This document shows positions 35,150 to 45,859 of a stretch of 64,000 bases of DNA, piece by piece. The stretch comes from Sweltsa coloradensis (taxonomy: Eukaryota; Arthropoda; Insecta; Plecoptera; Chloroperlidae), in NCBI GenBank assembly GCA_024449915.1, contig JAMZAV010000074.1, positions 1 through 64,000 of the forward strand. Reading direction: 5' to 3'. Position 1 is the stretch's first letter. Each line of letters opens with the position of its first letter. The translations under genes and the position numbers were made by a program. The notes beneath the pieces were generated by a model. That model made no database searches, was not told where the DNA came from, and saw only the letters and a list, made by a program, of their open reading frames with translations.

Positions 35150-36801
35150 AACACAAATTGGCTGACAAGTTGTCTGTAGCTAGTCATCTCCTGTGCAGCA
35201 TCGTAGGCCACGTGTAGGTGGCAATTGTACCGTAAGAGCCAGTAGACAGAGAAGATTCGTTTCGGGTGTACCCTCGTCTGCGAGCATGCGTGCAACGTGA
35301 ATCAGAGCATCTTGGGTGTTTTCGCAATCGATAGCCATGTCGCGACAATAGGTTTGCTACAAGTCCAAAGATTTGGGTGGACAACGGTGTGCTACAATCA
35401 TGACCAGTAACGGACGCATCTCCAGGGCACTTGCAATGTCGACAATCTGACCGATTGCCAAACTGTATTCGTTTACGTTTAACAATAGATTGCGTGCAAT
35501 GCATGCCTCTCTGAATGAGGCGCAAATCACACCAGACACTGTGTACAGACTCTCGAAAGATGTTGCGCCAGCCACGTTGTGTAGCAAAACACTTAAAAAG
35601 TACATCTCTCCGCAAGCTCGCGCAATGTGCGGAATTCGCGCAATGGCATTGTCGCCGCCTCGGACACGAGCACGCCACACGCGTTCCCGTGCAATCCACA
35701 CATAGGCACTCGGCAACTTGACATAACGGTGGCTTCTAGAGGCCGGATCTCTGCAATTCAGTTCGAACCATCCAGTTAGGTGTGTGTCTCTGTAGCGTGC
35801 ACCGACTAGAGCCTCTTGTTCGCGTCCAACTTGAAAGAAGACGTTTTGCATCTGTAGCAAATGAATGTCCAGTCTCATTACAGACACGTTCCTGCTGCTA
35901 TTTGCAAATTTAAACAAATGCCAAGCGGCCTCTAAGAGCAAACACTGTGTCCGTTGATGTAGTGTACATGTGTGTTGATGTGTCGTGCACCTCGACGTCT
36001 TGCCGATTGACGGCGTCGGAACGCACTTCGACTGTTGTAAAATGGAATATCCAGTTAACACGTACTTGAAAATGTAGGGAGCCGATTCTAAACCTATGCA
36101 TACGTGCACGTTCAAGTGCGCCTCAAACATTGTCAATAGATACGGATTGTAAGGGTTTCGTGGCGGTTGTCGGCAACACATCTGCAATCTACAATGTGAT
36201 GGCGACCGTCTTGGCGACGATTCGACGAGTGTTTGCGCGAAATGAATGTGGGTATTTTCTGTTGCATTTGCTGTTACCATATACTCTACACTGAGTTTCG
36301 GGAATGTTTTCGCACGGCTTGTGAATCATTAGACTCGTCACCAGGCGGTAAACGTTTGGGTCCATATTCTTGTCGGGCAACTCGGCACACACTATCCTGT
36401 CTATGGTGGCCTGTGTTGTGCACTTGTCTCCGTCAGACAGCACCAAGATGATGTGCGCATGCGGTGTACCCTGCTTGCTGTATTGGATAGTGTAGACGTA
36501 AGCCAATACGATGCCAAGTACTTGATGTTTGTACAATTGTTGAATTAGACAATCTAGTTTCAGACGAAAACTCGAGCAATCAGGTCTGGTCTGTCGATTG
36601 GATCCGCACCTTGGCGTGTCAATCCAGCAACAATTTTCTGGCCAACTAAGATTGGCCGTAAATGTTACAATGAGGTGTGGCTTGCCAAATTCGCGTAAAA
36701 TTGCCCATGTGACGAGCTACGTTTCTTTGCGATGACGCGGCCCCTCGTGGAAAGTGGATGGCAACGTAACAACTCGTCCGGGCCTGGCGTCTTCATCAAC
36801 G
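35150..36801 (-). pseudogene. Helitron Rep (HUH) part
   Basis: Middle of the Helitron RepHel protein, in several frames. It starts with FGKPHLIVTFTANLSWPE. The HUH metal-binding motif follows as QGTPHAHIILVL (two histidines intact). Next come NPYNPYLLTMFEAHLNVHVC, FKYVLTGYS, LLEAAWHLFKF, VMRLDIHLLQMQNVFF, FELNCRDPASR and SFESLYTVSGV. These are the conserved blocks of the family in the expected order. An in-frame stop near 36720 and frame changes near 36280 and 36190 show decay. Confidence 0.88.
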
Positions 36802-38046
36802 TCACATCCTTGGACGTGTCAACTTGGTGCAAGATACAACGCGAAGATTAGACCGTTTATTGCGTACAAACAATAACCTTGTAGCCTCTACACGGAGATA
36901 GGCGTGCACCACATACTGTTGCATTAACGCTCCCGTATTGTGGAGTAGGGAGAAAACACCTCGACGTACCGCCACGCGATACGCGTAGTATTCCACGACC
37001 GTTACTGTGCGTTCTCGTACTGGATTACCCGCCACTTGGATGCGTGCGATGCACCAACCCTCTTCGCCGTTTGGAAACAACAGCCCAAACACCATCGGAT
37101 CCAAGTTGTAGCTCATACTGTTTACGTCGTATACACCATCCCCGTGTTGTCGCACGCGGACATCGACGTCTAATAGGGTCGCGTTACCACCCACCATGTA
37201 GGCGACAGTGGGAACTATTCTTTGATTGACGTTGTTGCGTACCGTCGCCCGTTGTGCCGCCGTTGTGACGTCTCGCACGGATGCGAGTACAATGTCTCTC
37301 GGTGCCAGGTACAAAGTCCGTGCCCTGGCGTCTTCCACCGTGAGAGCATCGAACATCCGCATGTAGACGTCACTGTAGGAATCAATACGGCGCATCATCA
37401 CGTCCAATTGTCTGAAAACTCGGTCGACGCAAGCTTCTTGTCTCGCAAATCTGGCTGCGGTCGCCTCACCGGTATCCAGACAGTATAGTTGGTTGTATAT
37501 TCGCGCTTGGCCAGCAACCAGTAATAACGAAGGCACAACGTGGTGTACTTGTCCTTGTATGGTATACGAAGTGGGCACTCCTCCCAATACTGTCGGGCCA
37601 AGACGTGCTGCGTGAAAAGAGGCAAATGACATTTCCGAGTTGTACGCGATAATGTTGCGTCTAAAGTTAATGGCATCTTCGTCGTTGCCGTCGCATAACC
37701 GCTGCAACTCGGGCGGCGTCTGCTCCAATGGTAACAAATCAACAGCACCGTGACGACAACACAACGAGTACGTGCCGTTACGCAATGATTCGCCAACAAA
37801 ATACATGGCCCCACAATGACCGCACTCTTGGTCCATGTCTCCAAGGTCAAATGACACGGCATTATTTACCCTGTTGAGCCACGCAAATCTGTGATTCCGA
37901 TGAGGCCTAATTTGTGCCCGTGGCGGGGTGTCGTCGTGTTGAGATTCTTCATGGTCTGACTGAAAACTCTTCATATTTTGACAAGGGTTGAACTGAAACC
38001 CTTTGACGTCTGATGCACACGAAATCAGAATCTTGACTAGAATCAT
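36802..38046 (-). pseudogene. Helitron N-terminal domain
   Basis: A 414-codon open frame, the best preserved part. It has a zinc-finger-like ECGHCGAMYF and LCCRHGAV, then FASFHAARLGP, a Y-x-IQGQVHH block, NSMSYNLDPMVFGLLFPNGE and EYYAYRVAVRRG, and ends near RLLFVRNKRSNLR. This is the Helitron-like N domain that precedes Rep. Upstream in another frame (37949-38206) lies a glutamine-rich stretch (QQQQEQQQQQQ) that may be the original N-terminus. The full gene would run about 38206 to 33914 on the minus strand. Confidence 0.88.
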
Positions 38047-38182
38047 TGTTTGTAGATGAACTGTCGAGAACGGGACGAGGCCGGTTAATTGTGTGCGGAA
38101 TTTGTTGCTTGGATGTAACGTTTATTTCCTCATCGCTTATGTAATCTTGTTGTTGTTGTTGTTGTTCTTGTTGTTGTTGTCT

Positions 38183-38994
38183 ATAATCAATACACACAAC
38201 TAACACCTAATGTAAATTTAATAAATCTTTTTTATTACAATTATAAGTTACATTTTAATTTTAATTTATATTTGTAACTTTCCTTCATCTTTTTTCATCT
38301 CTCTCTCTCCATGAGCTCAACTCATCTCATTAAATCATGTTTTAAAAGACAACATTAAATTTTTTCCTTAGTCAATTGTTTATTATTATTAACAAAATTG
38401 TTTTACAACTTTCAAATATATCAATTAATAAAATTACCTTACCTTCAATTTGTTTCAGTCAAGATCAATATTAATCATTGACAACCACTCTAGACTTTCA
38501 AATATTAAAATTTACAATCTATGTGTTGATTTACTCATCTTTGACATCATGATAAATTTATATTTTTCAGACAAGAATGTTTAAATTAAGCGATTACCAA
38601 CCTTTACATGTAGCATTTGCATCTTTCTTCATCTCAAGTTTTGTCTCTTTCCTTCTCGTTTTGTTGTGTCGCACTAGAGAGTCACCAAGATTGTTTGTAT
38701 TTGATGATTGCGGCGTAAGCTAAACAATTATTTGTTACTTTATCAAAATACATTTATTAATTGTGATTTTATAATCATCCTCCTCTGTTCAAATATTTTA
38801 ACATCGAGTTACATTATTTACAAGGGTTGTAATAAAGTAATAAAAAGAATTTGAAATTGTCTAAAACTACAGATTTATTTTGTTTATTTAATATGTTTAA
38901 ACTATTGTTAAGATTCATATTTTTAAAAACCAAATTGAAAAAAATAATAATGTGTAATTAAAACACGATTTTCCCACTTTTACAATTGTGTTTT
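38183..38994. repeat. right inverted arm, uninterrupted
   Basis: Inverse complement of 29482-30003 joined to 33082-33345, with scattered substitutions and small indels. Because it lacks the LINE it supplies the pre-insertion state of the left arm. It begins beside the glutamine-rich start of the Rep/helicase gene and ends about 1 kb before the bacterial block. Confidence 0.88.
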
Positions 38995-39319
38995 CATCAA
39001 CTAGTACTTGGTGAATGAAATCTTTGCGAGTGTTGAATTGGGTCATGTACAACAACAAGAATGTTTATATTAAACGATTACGATTACTGGTCTATTCATC
39101 TAATCGCTCTTTTCATTATTCTAATTTACTACTTGCAATTTTACATTGGTCTACATTCTTTGAAAACATTTGCAATTTAATGACATGTTCACCATCTACA
39201 CGTAATAGTCTCTCCGTCACACATTAACGCCGTGCTTGTTTAATCAATTGTGAATAATATTTAAACATATTTATAAAATACATATTAATTACAATATATA
39301 TATACAATATACAAATTGA

Positions 39320-39928
39320 AGTATTTGCTTTGCTCATCCAATTTTAGATATATCAATATTATTTATTTTAGATAAAATTGATATATTGTTACTGATATAC
39401 ATACATGGTTTATGCTGACTTATGATTTATGCCTATATTTGTTTCAGTACAGATACACAAACTGTAACTAATCAAAAATATTTTACATTTTAATATTTTT
39501 ATTTATTGATGAAAAAACGATCCTATTTGCCCGGTCGTGGGCCAAATATCATGAAAATTTTGCATGCAAAATCAAAACAATCATAAAAGTACGATATTCA
39601 CGAGAATTTTTTCTTTTTGATTGTATCAAAAAACGTGGCAGGTCTAAGTTTAGAGATTTCAAAGGTCCCCTCCAACTTTCGTCAAGATCGCATAATGCCG
39701 TTTTAGTAGAGCAAAAAAAAGAGGGAAAAAAAACACCCAAACTATTTTCCTCAGTGTAAGTGAAATTAAAGTTTTGCTTTGCTCATCCAATTATAGATAT
39801 ATGAATATTATTTATTTTAGATAATATTGATATATTATTACTGATCCCTACATGGTTTATGCTAACTTATGATTTATGCCTATATTTGTTTCAGTACAGA
39901 TACATAAACTGTAACTAATCAAAAATAT
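39320..39928. repeat. direct repeat pair flanking an inverse satellite copy
   Basis: About 165 bp at 39325-39490 is repeated at 39770-39926. Both contain CTTTGCTCATCCAATT, ATGGTTTATGCTGACTTATG-type sequence and ACTGTAACTAATCAAAAATA. Between them, 39495-39770 is an inverse copy of the ~180-bp repeat of 11.6-13.9 kb. The right repeat copy ends at the recognisable start of bacterial sequence. Confidence 0.75.
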
Positions 39929-40480
39929 GAAATTCTGCAATTTATTAAAGAGAAAAAGATCCACATTTGACAATGGGTTGAAGAATCTATTAGTGGTCTA
40001 AAAAAGTAAGTGAACGCAAGCTTGGGTCTTTGCTTGAAAAAATGGTAGCAAATGATTTACTGATTGTAACCGAGTTATCTAGGCTAGGACGTAACTTAAT
40101 GGAAGTAGTAATGAGTATTCTCCACCAATGTATGGAACGTAATGTTTAAGTATTTACCACAAAAGAACGTTACAAACTTGGAAATAAAACTAATTCAAAA
40201 GTTTTTGCTTTCGTATTCAGTCTTTCTGCAGAAATAGAACATAACATGATCTCTCAATGTACAAAAAAAGCTCTTGCCCAAAGAAAATCAGAAGGAATAA
40301 AACTTGGCAGACCAAAAGGCAGTTTATTTGAAGTAACAAAACTTGCTGGAAAAGAAGAAGTTATTATAGAATTACTAAATAAAGATATTTCAGTTTCCGC
40401 AATAGCAAGGATTTCTTGGGTTCATCGACTTACAGCAGATGCATTTATTACAAGCAGAAAACTCTCAGCTAAAAGCTAAT
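39929..40480 (+). pseudogene. serine recombinase (resolvase/invertase), broken
   Basis: Encodes the C-terminal three quarters of a small serine recombinase of the Hin/Pin/resolvase family, which cuts and rejoins DNA at short sites. Recognisable blocks are LLEKMVANDLLIVTELSRLG (the TELSRLGR motif), FVFSLSAEIEHNMIS, ALAQRKSEGIKLGRPKGS (the family linker), and a C-terminal helix-turn-helix with ISVSAIARISWVHR. The catalytic N-terminal serine region is absent. There is a frameshift near 39995-40010 and stops near 39968 and 40147. Low GC and lack of introns fit a bacterial origin. Confidence 0.85.
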
Positions 40481-40584
40481 TCACCTTAATCGGGAAAAAA
40501 CTGGGGTTTCCCGTCAGAACCCCAATTCATCCCATATTAGATTCATTATTCTAGACCACCTTCACTAGACGCTTATGTACGGTA

Positions 40585-43500
40585 CTGCCAGCTAATTCAA
40601 TTCCACCTATATCTCCTTAAGCGTCACCTAGGCTTTCTAGTCTACTAGCAGCTAGCTACCTCAAAATGCTCCGAACCATAATCTTCTCTTGATTCTAAAG
40701 TCTTTCCAGTAACTCCTTTTTCTTTTGATGATCACTAAATTTCCATAAGCATTACCTAGATTTACTAGAATATTAGCTACCTTGGAATGGTCAGAACCAT
40801 AATGCTGCTCTAGTATTACTAAAGCTCTTTCGAGCAACTCTTTTTGTTTCTGATGATCTCCAAAATTTCCGTAAGCGTTACCTAGATTTTCCAGTGTAAT
40901 AGCTATCTTAAAATGATTGGGACAGTAATGCTCCTCTTGTGTTAATAAAGCTCTTTCTAGTAACTCCTTTTGTTTTTCAGGTTTTGCTGCTATTAGCCAT
41001 TTCACTATTTCCAACTGACCTAGCTTAGCAGCTGAGAGTAAAGCTAAATTAACATGGTCAAGACCATAATACTTCTCTAGTATTAATAAAGCTCTTTCTA
41101 GTAACTCCTTTTTTGTCTGATGATTACCTAAATCCCCATAAGCAATCCTAGATTTTCTTAGTACTACTACATAAATGATCGCTACCATAAACTCCTTTCT
41201 ATTACTAAAGCTCTTTTCAGTAATTCCAGTTGTTTCTTATGATTCCCTAAATTCCCATGAGCAACACTTAGATTTGCTAGAGTACAAGCTACATTAACAT
41301 GATCACCACCATAATGCTTCTCAAATATTACTAAAGCTCTTTCGAATAACTCCTTTCCTGTCTGATTTTCACCTAAATCCCGATAAGCAATACCTAGATT
41401 TCCTAGAGTACTAGCTACCTCAACATGATCGCTACCATAATACTCCTGTTTATTTTTAAAGCTCTTTCCCGAACTCCAGTTGTTTCTTATAATTCCCTAA
41501 ATTCCCATGAGCATCACCTAGATTTTCTAGGGTAATAGCTACCTTAACATAACTATGACTATAATGCTTAACATAACCACGATCACAATACTTTTCTTGT
41601 ATTAATAAAGCTTTTTCCAGTAACTTCACTTGTTTTTTACCATCTCCTAAAGTATTATACCCATCCATTATACATGATAACAAAAATTCAGGGTAATCTG
41701 ATTCTATTTTTAGTTTTGCATCACCAAAGAAAATCCCACGCATTGCGTGATAACATAAATAAACTAGTATAGACAGTCCGTTAGTAGGATGATGATGATA
41801 TTGACTATCTATATAGCGATCTATATGTGATAAGAATGTTTCTAAATGTGGTAAGATCTGCTGTTTTTTAGTACAATCTTCTAATGTATCACTTCTATAA
41901 GGAAAACTCTTTTTTAATATTGTGAAAGTTTTTGTAATAATCTCTTCCTCTTTTCCGTGCCCTTTCAAGTCTAATCTTATTACTTGCTGTACTAATCTGT
42001 GTATATTGGACATACCATCTTTTATCACTACCATTGAATACTGCTTTAACAGCTGAATAATAGCACCTAAATTAACATCTACATGTACGTTTGACATATC
42101 TTTTAGACCCATCATTGAATACAACTTTAACCGCAGTTGAGTAATAGCGCCTAAATTACAGTTTGTTAGCTCTGAAAACATTTTGTTTGGGGATATCATC
42201 TGGAGCAAGATAAGCCATAATATTTAATATTTCTAAAGCTTCTTCTCCGTGTTTTGTTTGCTTTATCTTATCAAAGGTAATTTTCCAAGTGGTAAAAGTT
42301 GTTTTGCTATATAAATCATAACTATCATTTGAAAATTCATAATCAAGCAGCTCTTTTGTTTTTTTGTCATATTCTTGTAAATAATCAGTAATATTATATG
42401 TTTCTTCCGGTTCTATATTCTTTAATTCTTCATCTGCTTGGCTAATATAGCTCACTGCTTGTTGTAGTGCCAATGGAAAATATTGCAAAGTCTCTGCTAA
42501 TTTTGCTACATCCAACTCTCGTGCATCATCATTGATTTTTAAAGATTTTTTAATAAATTCTATAGCTTCTTCTTTACTAAATAAACCTAATGATAATACT
42601 TTAATTTCATCTCCCCATTGTTGATTGCGAGAAGTAATGATAATACAAGGTTTAATAGCATTAGGTGGTAATTGCGGTAAAAAATTGTCAATGCCTTCTC
42701 CTTCTTTTGTGGTTTTATATTTCTCAGCATTATCAAAGATAAAAAGACTTTTTCTTTTTGATAAAACCTTATATATTTCTCTGGTAATAGATTGTATATC
42801 TTTTCCCTTACCATCTATATTCTGTGTGCTGATCTCCAACTCTTGAGCCAAGTTATAAAATGAAACCTCAAGATTTTCAGCATTTATCCAAAAAACATTA
42901 TCATCAGGAAAATCTTCTCTATATTGTTGAGCATATTTTCTAGATAACTCACTTTTACCTATTCCCCCTAATCCACTGATGGAGGTAACTTGTGATATTA
43001 CGGTTACCCGCTCTGCATTCACACTACGTTGCACCAATTGATGCAAGTCTTCTAGCTCCTTTGTTCTGCCGGTAAATGACACCACCGGTTCATTTACTTT
43101 ATACCAAATTGGTTCTTTTGCTTGGATAGTCTCTTGTGAGATTACTCTTTTATGAATTTCATCTATTCTTACACTAGATGTTTCTTGTTGTGTTTTTATA
43201 CTGATTTGCAAGCCTTTTATTTCTTTATACTTTTCGTCACGATCTTGCCTAGCTTGTTGAAAATGTGCTCCGTTTTCTTCCTGTGCTTTGGTTAATGATG
43301 TGGTTATTTCATCTACATCTTCTTCTAAATCCGCAAGTCTTCCGTTTGTAAGTTTCCCTTCAGGTATCATTTTTTTCATTTTTACTATAATCTGTGCTAT
43401 ATCCTCACTATCAGAGTTTTCCATCTTTTGTTTTACAGCATCTACTTGTAACTGCATTACCTCTCTTCCTTGTTGGTTAATTTCAACATTGCATCTTACA

Positions 43501-43613
43501 TCAGTTCTCAATTTTTGTATTTCATCTTGAAGCTCTTTAAGCTGCATCCCATGTACATTGCTTACCTCTATACTATCAATTTTGACCTGTTGACTATTGT
43601 CTTTTTGGGACAT
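40585..43613 (-). pseudogene. NB-ARC / tetratricopeptide-repeat protein, frameshifted
   Basis: Starts MSQKDNSQQVKID at 43613 after GGGAG (10-nt spacer). An N-terminal coiled-coil region (about residues 1-150) is followed by FTGRTKELEDLHQLVQ and a P-loop NB-ARC domain: ISGLGGIGKSELSRKYA (Walker A), SLFIFDN (Walker B), CIIITSR (sensor) and FPLALQQAVSYI. Near 42180 a frameshift leads to NIHRLVQQVIRLDLKG. Then come about eight 42-residue TPR units (ITLENLGNAYGNFGD, KELLERALVILEQHYG) broken by further frameshifts near 41456 and 41200 and eroding out at about 40585. NTPase-TPR proteins of this layout are common in Rickettsiales. Their targets are unknown. Confidence 0.85.
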
Positions 43614-43623
43614 TTTTAATATT

Positions 43624-43628
43624 CTCCC
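43624..43628 (-). promoter_or_regulatory. Shine-Dalgarno of NB-ARC/TPR gene
   Basis: GGGAG lies 10 nt before the ATG at 43613. It is a bacterial translation signal with no role in a eukaryotic nucleus, which supports bacterial ancestry. Confidence 0.6.
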
Positions 43629-43704
43629 ACTTTATATATTTGTTTGTCGATAATTAATCGCTAGTAATGTTGTTTGTATCTCTTTAATCTCACCTAGTCC
43701 ATGT

Positions 43705-43842
43705 TTACTGCACTTTTAAAGCTTTAAAATTTTCAATAATGTGACCTCTTGCTTCTTTATACCCGTCTTTACATTGCAAAATACATATAGGAATTAATCG
43801 TACCAATAAGCTTTTCACTAAATGATCAAAAAGTTGCAACAT
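43705..43842 (-). CDS. small ORF of 45 residues, doubtful
   Basis: Reads MLQLFDHLVKSLLVRLIP and ends NFKALKVQ. It sits between the two larger bacterial genes on the same strand, has no clear ribosome site and no recognised family. It could be the remains of a third gene. A nearby frame after the stop of the upstream gene (LAKVENYDDVLIA, about 43870-43910) may be a similarly detached gene tail. Confidence 0.25.
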   Translation of the reverse strand: MLQLFDHLVKSLLVRLIPICILQCKDGYKEARGHIIENFKALKVQ

Positions 43843-43939
43843 CACTGTTACTACCACCACTAAGCAATCAATACATCATCATAATTCTCTACTTTTGCTA
43901 GCGAAACAGTTGTTGTACTTGTTGCTGTTGCCACATCAC

Positions 43940-45409
43940 TTAATCAATAGTACTATCCGATTCTTCTACATCTATTTCTTCATCCTCACACCCGGTTATA
44001 TCTGATAATACTATTTTTATCGGACTATAAACTTCCTTACCTACTATTGGATATGATTTTACTGTCAACGTATAGCTCGTTGGTATGGCAATCAATTGCT
44101 TCATCACTTCATCTTCTTGCTTTTTTGTATTACTACTACTCACTCGATCTTTACGAATAACCCATAAAATTTTTAGTGCATCTACACAACCTAAAATTTG
44201 TTGTGGAGTTTTATAGACTTCTGCATCTATATTAAACATAAACTTATTTTTTAAAGTTTGTATTATGCTTGCTTGTTGCCAGTCATGTAGTTCTTGGTTA
44301 TCCAAGTTTATATCTTGAATTGCCTTTGCTTTCTTCAAAGTAACTTCTGCTGCTACTTTTTTAAGTATACTTTGTCTATCATCAGGGTTTAAAACAAGAT
44401 TTTTTAATACTACTGCTTTCTTCTTTATTTTATTCCCTTCATGTAACTCAGCACCACCACTCACTGCACTAGCTAATAAACCTCCTACTTTAGGTATTAA
44501 CCTTATTGGTGCTGTGGTAATTTTAGCTACAATTTTACTGGCATCTACAGCTAAAAGACCTCCTCCACAAATTACTATTGCTTCTGTCATACATGAAGAC
44601 AACTTATCATATATAGCATCATAATAATCTGTTAATTTGGGATTATTTAATATTTTCTCAGATATTTTCAAGACATGAGGTTCTATTTGATCCTTTCTTA
44701 CCAATTCTTTTAATTGGGATTGTATTCGTTCTTCATTTTGTTGGTATGTATGCTGCAGCTCATTTAGTTTTTTAGCTATTTTATCTTCTGATGACTGTTT
44801 CGTTGCAAGTAATTCTAATATTTTAGTATCAAATAATTTCTTTTGTTCGCTCATCATGGATTCCAAGGGTTTGATACGCTCATCATGTTGTCCTAGTTCT
44901 TTTTTATGCTCATCTAGTTGGATACTATGAATACCTAATTGCACAGTATGATTAGCAGTAATCTGTGCATGTCCAATTAATGTGTTTGCCAATTGGTCAC
45001 TTATATCTCCCTTGGACCGTAATTGTTCTATTGTACTTTGTATACCATCTAATTTTAGAATCTCTCGTTTTGTATTTCTTATATAAATGTTAAAAATTGG
45101 ATCCAATTCACTAGTAGAATCATCAACAATGCTTCTTATATCCTGAAGTGCTTCTTCTAGTTGACCGACCTCAACATATAACCTACTTCTATCTACCAAA
45201 TATACTCCTTGTTTTGGAGCCAAGTCTACAGCTTCTTTATAACATGTTAATGCCTGTTCATAATATGACTTGTCTCCTGTAAGCCTTCCCAACTCTTGTA
45301 AGACACCGGCTTTAAGATAATAACTAACATCATCTTTAGGATGACGCTTAATACGTCTATCATAATTCGTAATATTTTGTTGCAACTCTTTTAAATTATT
45401 AGTTTGCAT
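43940..45409 (-). CDS. TPR/coiled-coil protein, bacterial origin, intact
   Basis: A 489-codon uninterrupted frame starting MQTNNLKELQQN at 45409. This start is chosen over one 12 codons upstream because AGGAG lies 6 nt before it. Residues about 10-115 form TPR-like helices (YYLKAGVLQELGR, YEQALTCYKEAVDLAPKQG). Residues about 120-260 are charged and coiled-coil-like. A Gly/Ala-rich hydrophobic stretch (EAIVICGGGLLAVDASKIV) suggests membrane contact, and the end is acidic (DEEIDVEESD). No enzyme motif is recognised. It lies 326 nt upstream of the NB-ARC/TPR gene on the same strand, as in an operon. Low GC matches that gene. Confidence 0.75.
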   Translation of the reverse strand: MQTNNLKELQQNITNYDRRIKRHPKDDVSYYLKAGVLQELGRLTGDKSYYEQALTCYKEAVDLAPKQGVYLVDRSRLYVEVGQLEEALQDIRSIVDDSTSELDPIFNIYIRNTKREILKLDGIQSTIEQLRSKGDISDQLANTLIGHAQITANHTVQLGIHSIQLDEHKKELGQHDERIKPLESMMSEQKKLFDTKILELLATKQSSEDKIAKKLNELQHTYQQNEERIQSQLKELVRKDQIEPHVLKISEKILNNPKLTDYYDAIYDKLSSCMTEAIVICGGGLLAVDASKIVAKITTAPIRLIPKVGGLLASAVSGGAELHEGNKIKKKAVVLKNLVLNPDDRQSILKKVAAEVTLKKAKAIQDINLDNQELHDWQQASIIQTLKNKFMFNIDAEVYKTPQQILGCVDALKILWVIRKDRVSSSNTKKQEDEVMKQLIAIPTSYTLTVKSYPIVGKEVYSPIKIVLSDITGCEDEEIDVEESDSTID

Positions 45410-45415
45410 AATATT

Positions 45416-45420
45416 CTCCT
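45416..45420 (-). promoter_or_regulatory. Shine-Dalgarno of the 489-residue gene
   Basis: AGGAG with a 6-nt spacer (AATATT) before the ATG at 45409. It decides the start and supports bacterial ancestry of the block. Confidence 0.7.
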
Positions 45421-45562
45421 CTATAATTACTTGTATTAATTGCAATGATTCAAACTAATCAAACCACTTAGAATTAGTAAAGAATCACCTCTTTTAATTG
45501 TGTCAGTTAACAAGTCTTGGTTTAATTTTGGGGCATAGTACTACATACATTCGTGGTAGTAC

Positions 45563-45644
45563 CGGAGAAGACAGCAAGGCTTGGTTTGGCATTGGCTTGG
45601 GACCGGGACACTTGCTTCGTCCAGCAACCAGTGATGTACGGCAG
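45563..45644 (-). other. candidate exon, type A (copy A2)
   Basis: Acceptor AATTTCCAG, then CTGCCGTACATCACTGG and CTGGACGAAGCA, matching A3 at 49426. The 3' boundary is uncertain: a weak donor CCG|GTACTA would end it at 45563. It sits about 150 bp beyond the start of the bacterial gene, so it marks host sequence next to the transfer block. Confidence 0.35.
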
Positions 45645-45859
45645 CTGGAAATTAGGAAATATAAATGATACAACTTTTTAGCTTACGTACTAAGATGCTG
45701 AACACTTTTCCACTCATTTTTACAATAATATTAATGCCAATAGATGGAAGAGGCTAATTTTTTTTGCAAAAGTCTTATGGGAGGCTTTACTACAAGATAT
45801 ATCATCTAATCACATTTGTACAAGTACTGCATATATTTTAAAAATATATAAACGTTGTT

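Noticed and set aside
29482..38994. Polinton/Maverick or other large DNA transposon with long TIRs
   Set aside because: No integrase, DNA polymerase B, capsid or protease motif is visible. The only gene is a Helitron Rep/helicase.
40661..45445. Host NB-ARC/TPR immune-type gene
   Set aside because: No introns, Shine-Dalgarno sequences before both starts, low GC and an adjacent serine recombinase fit a bacterial source better.
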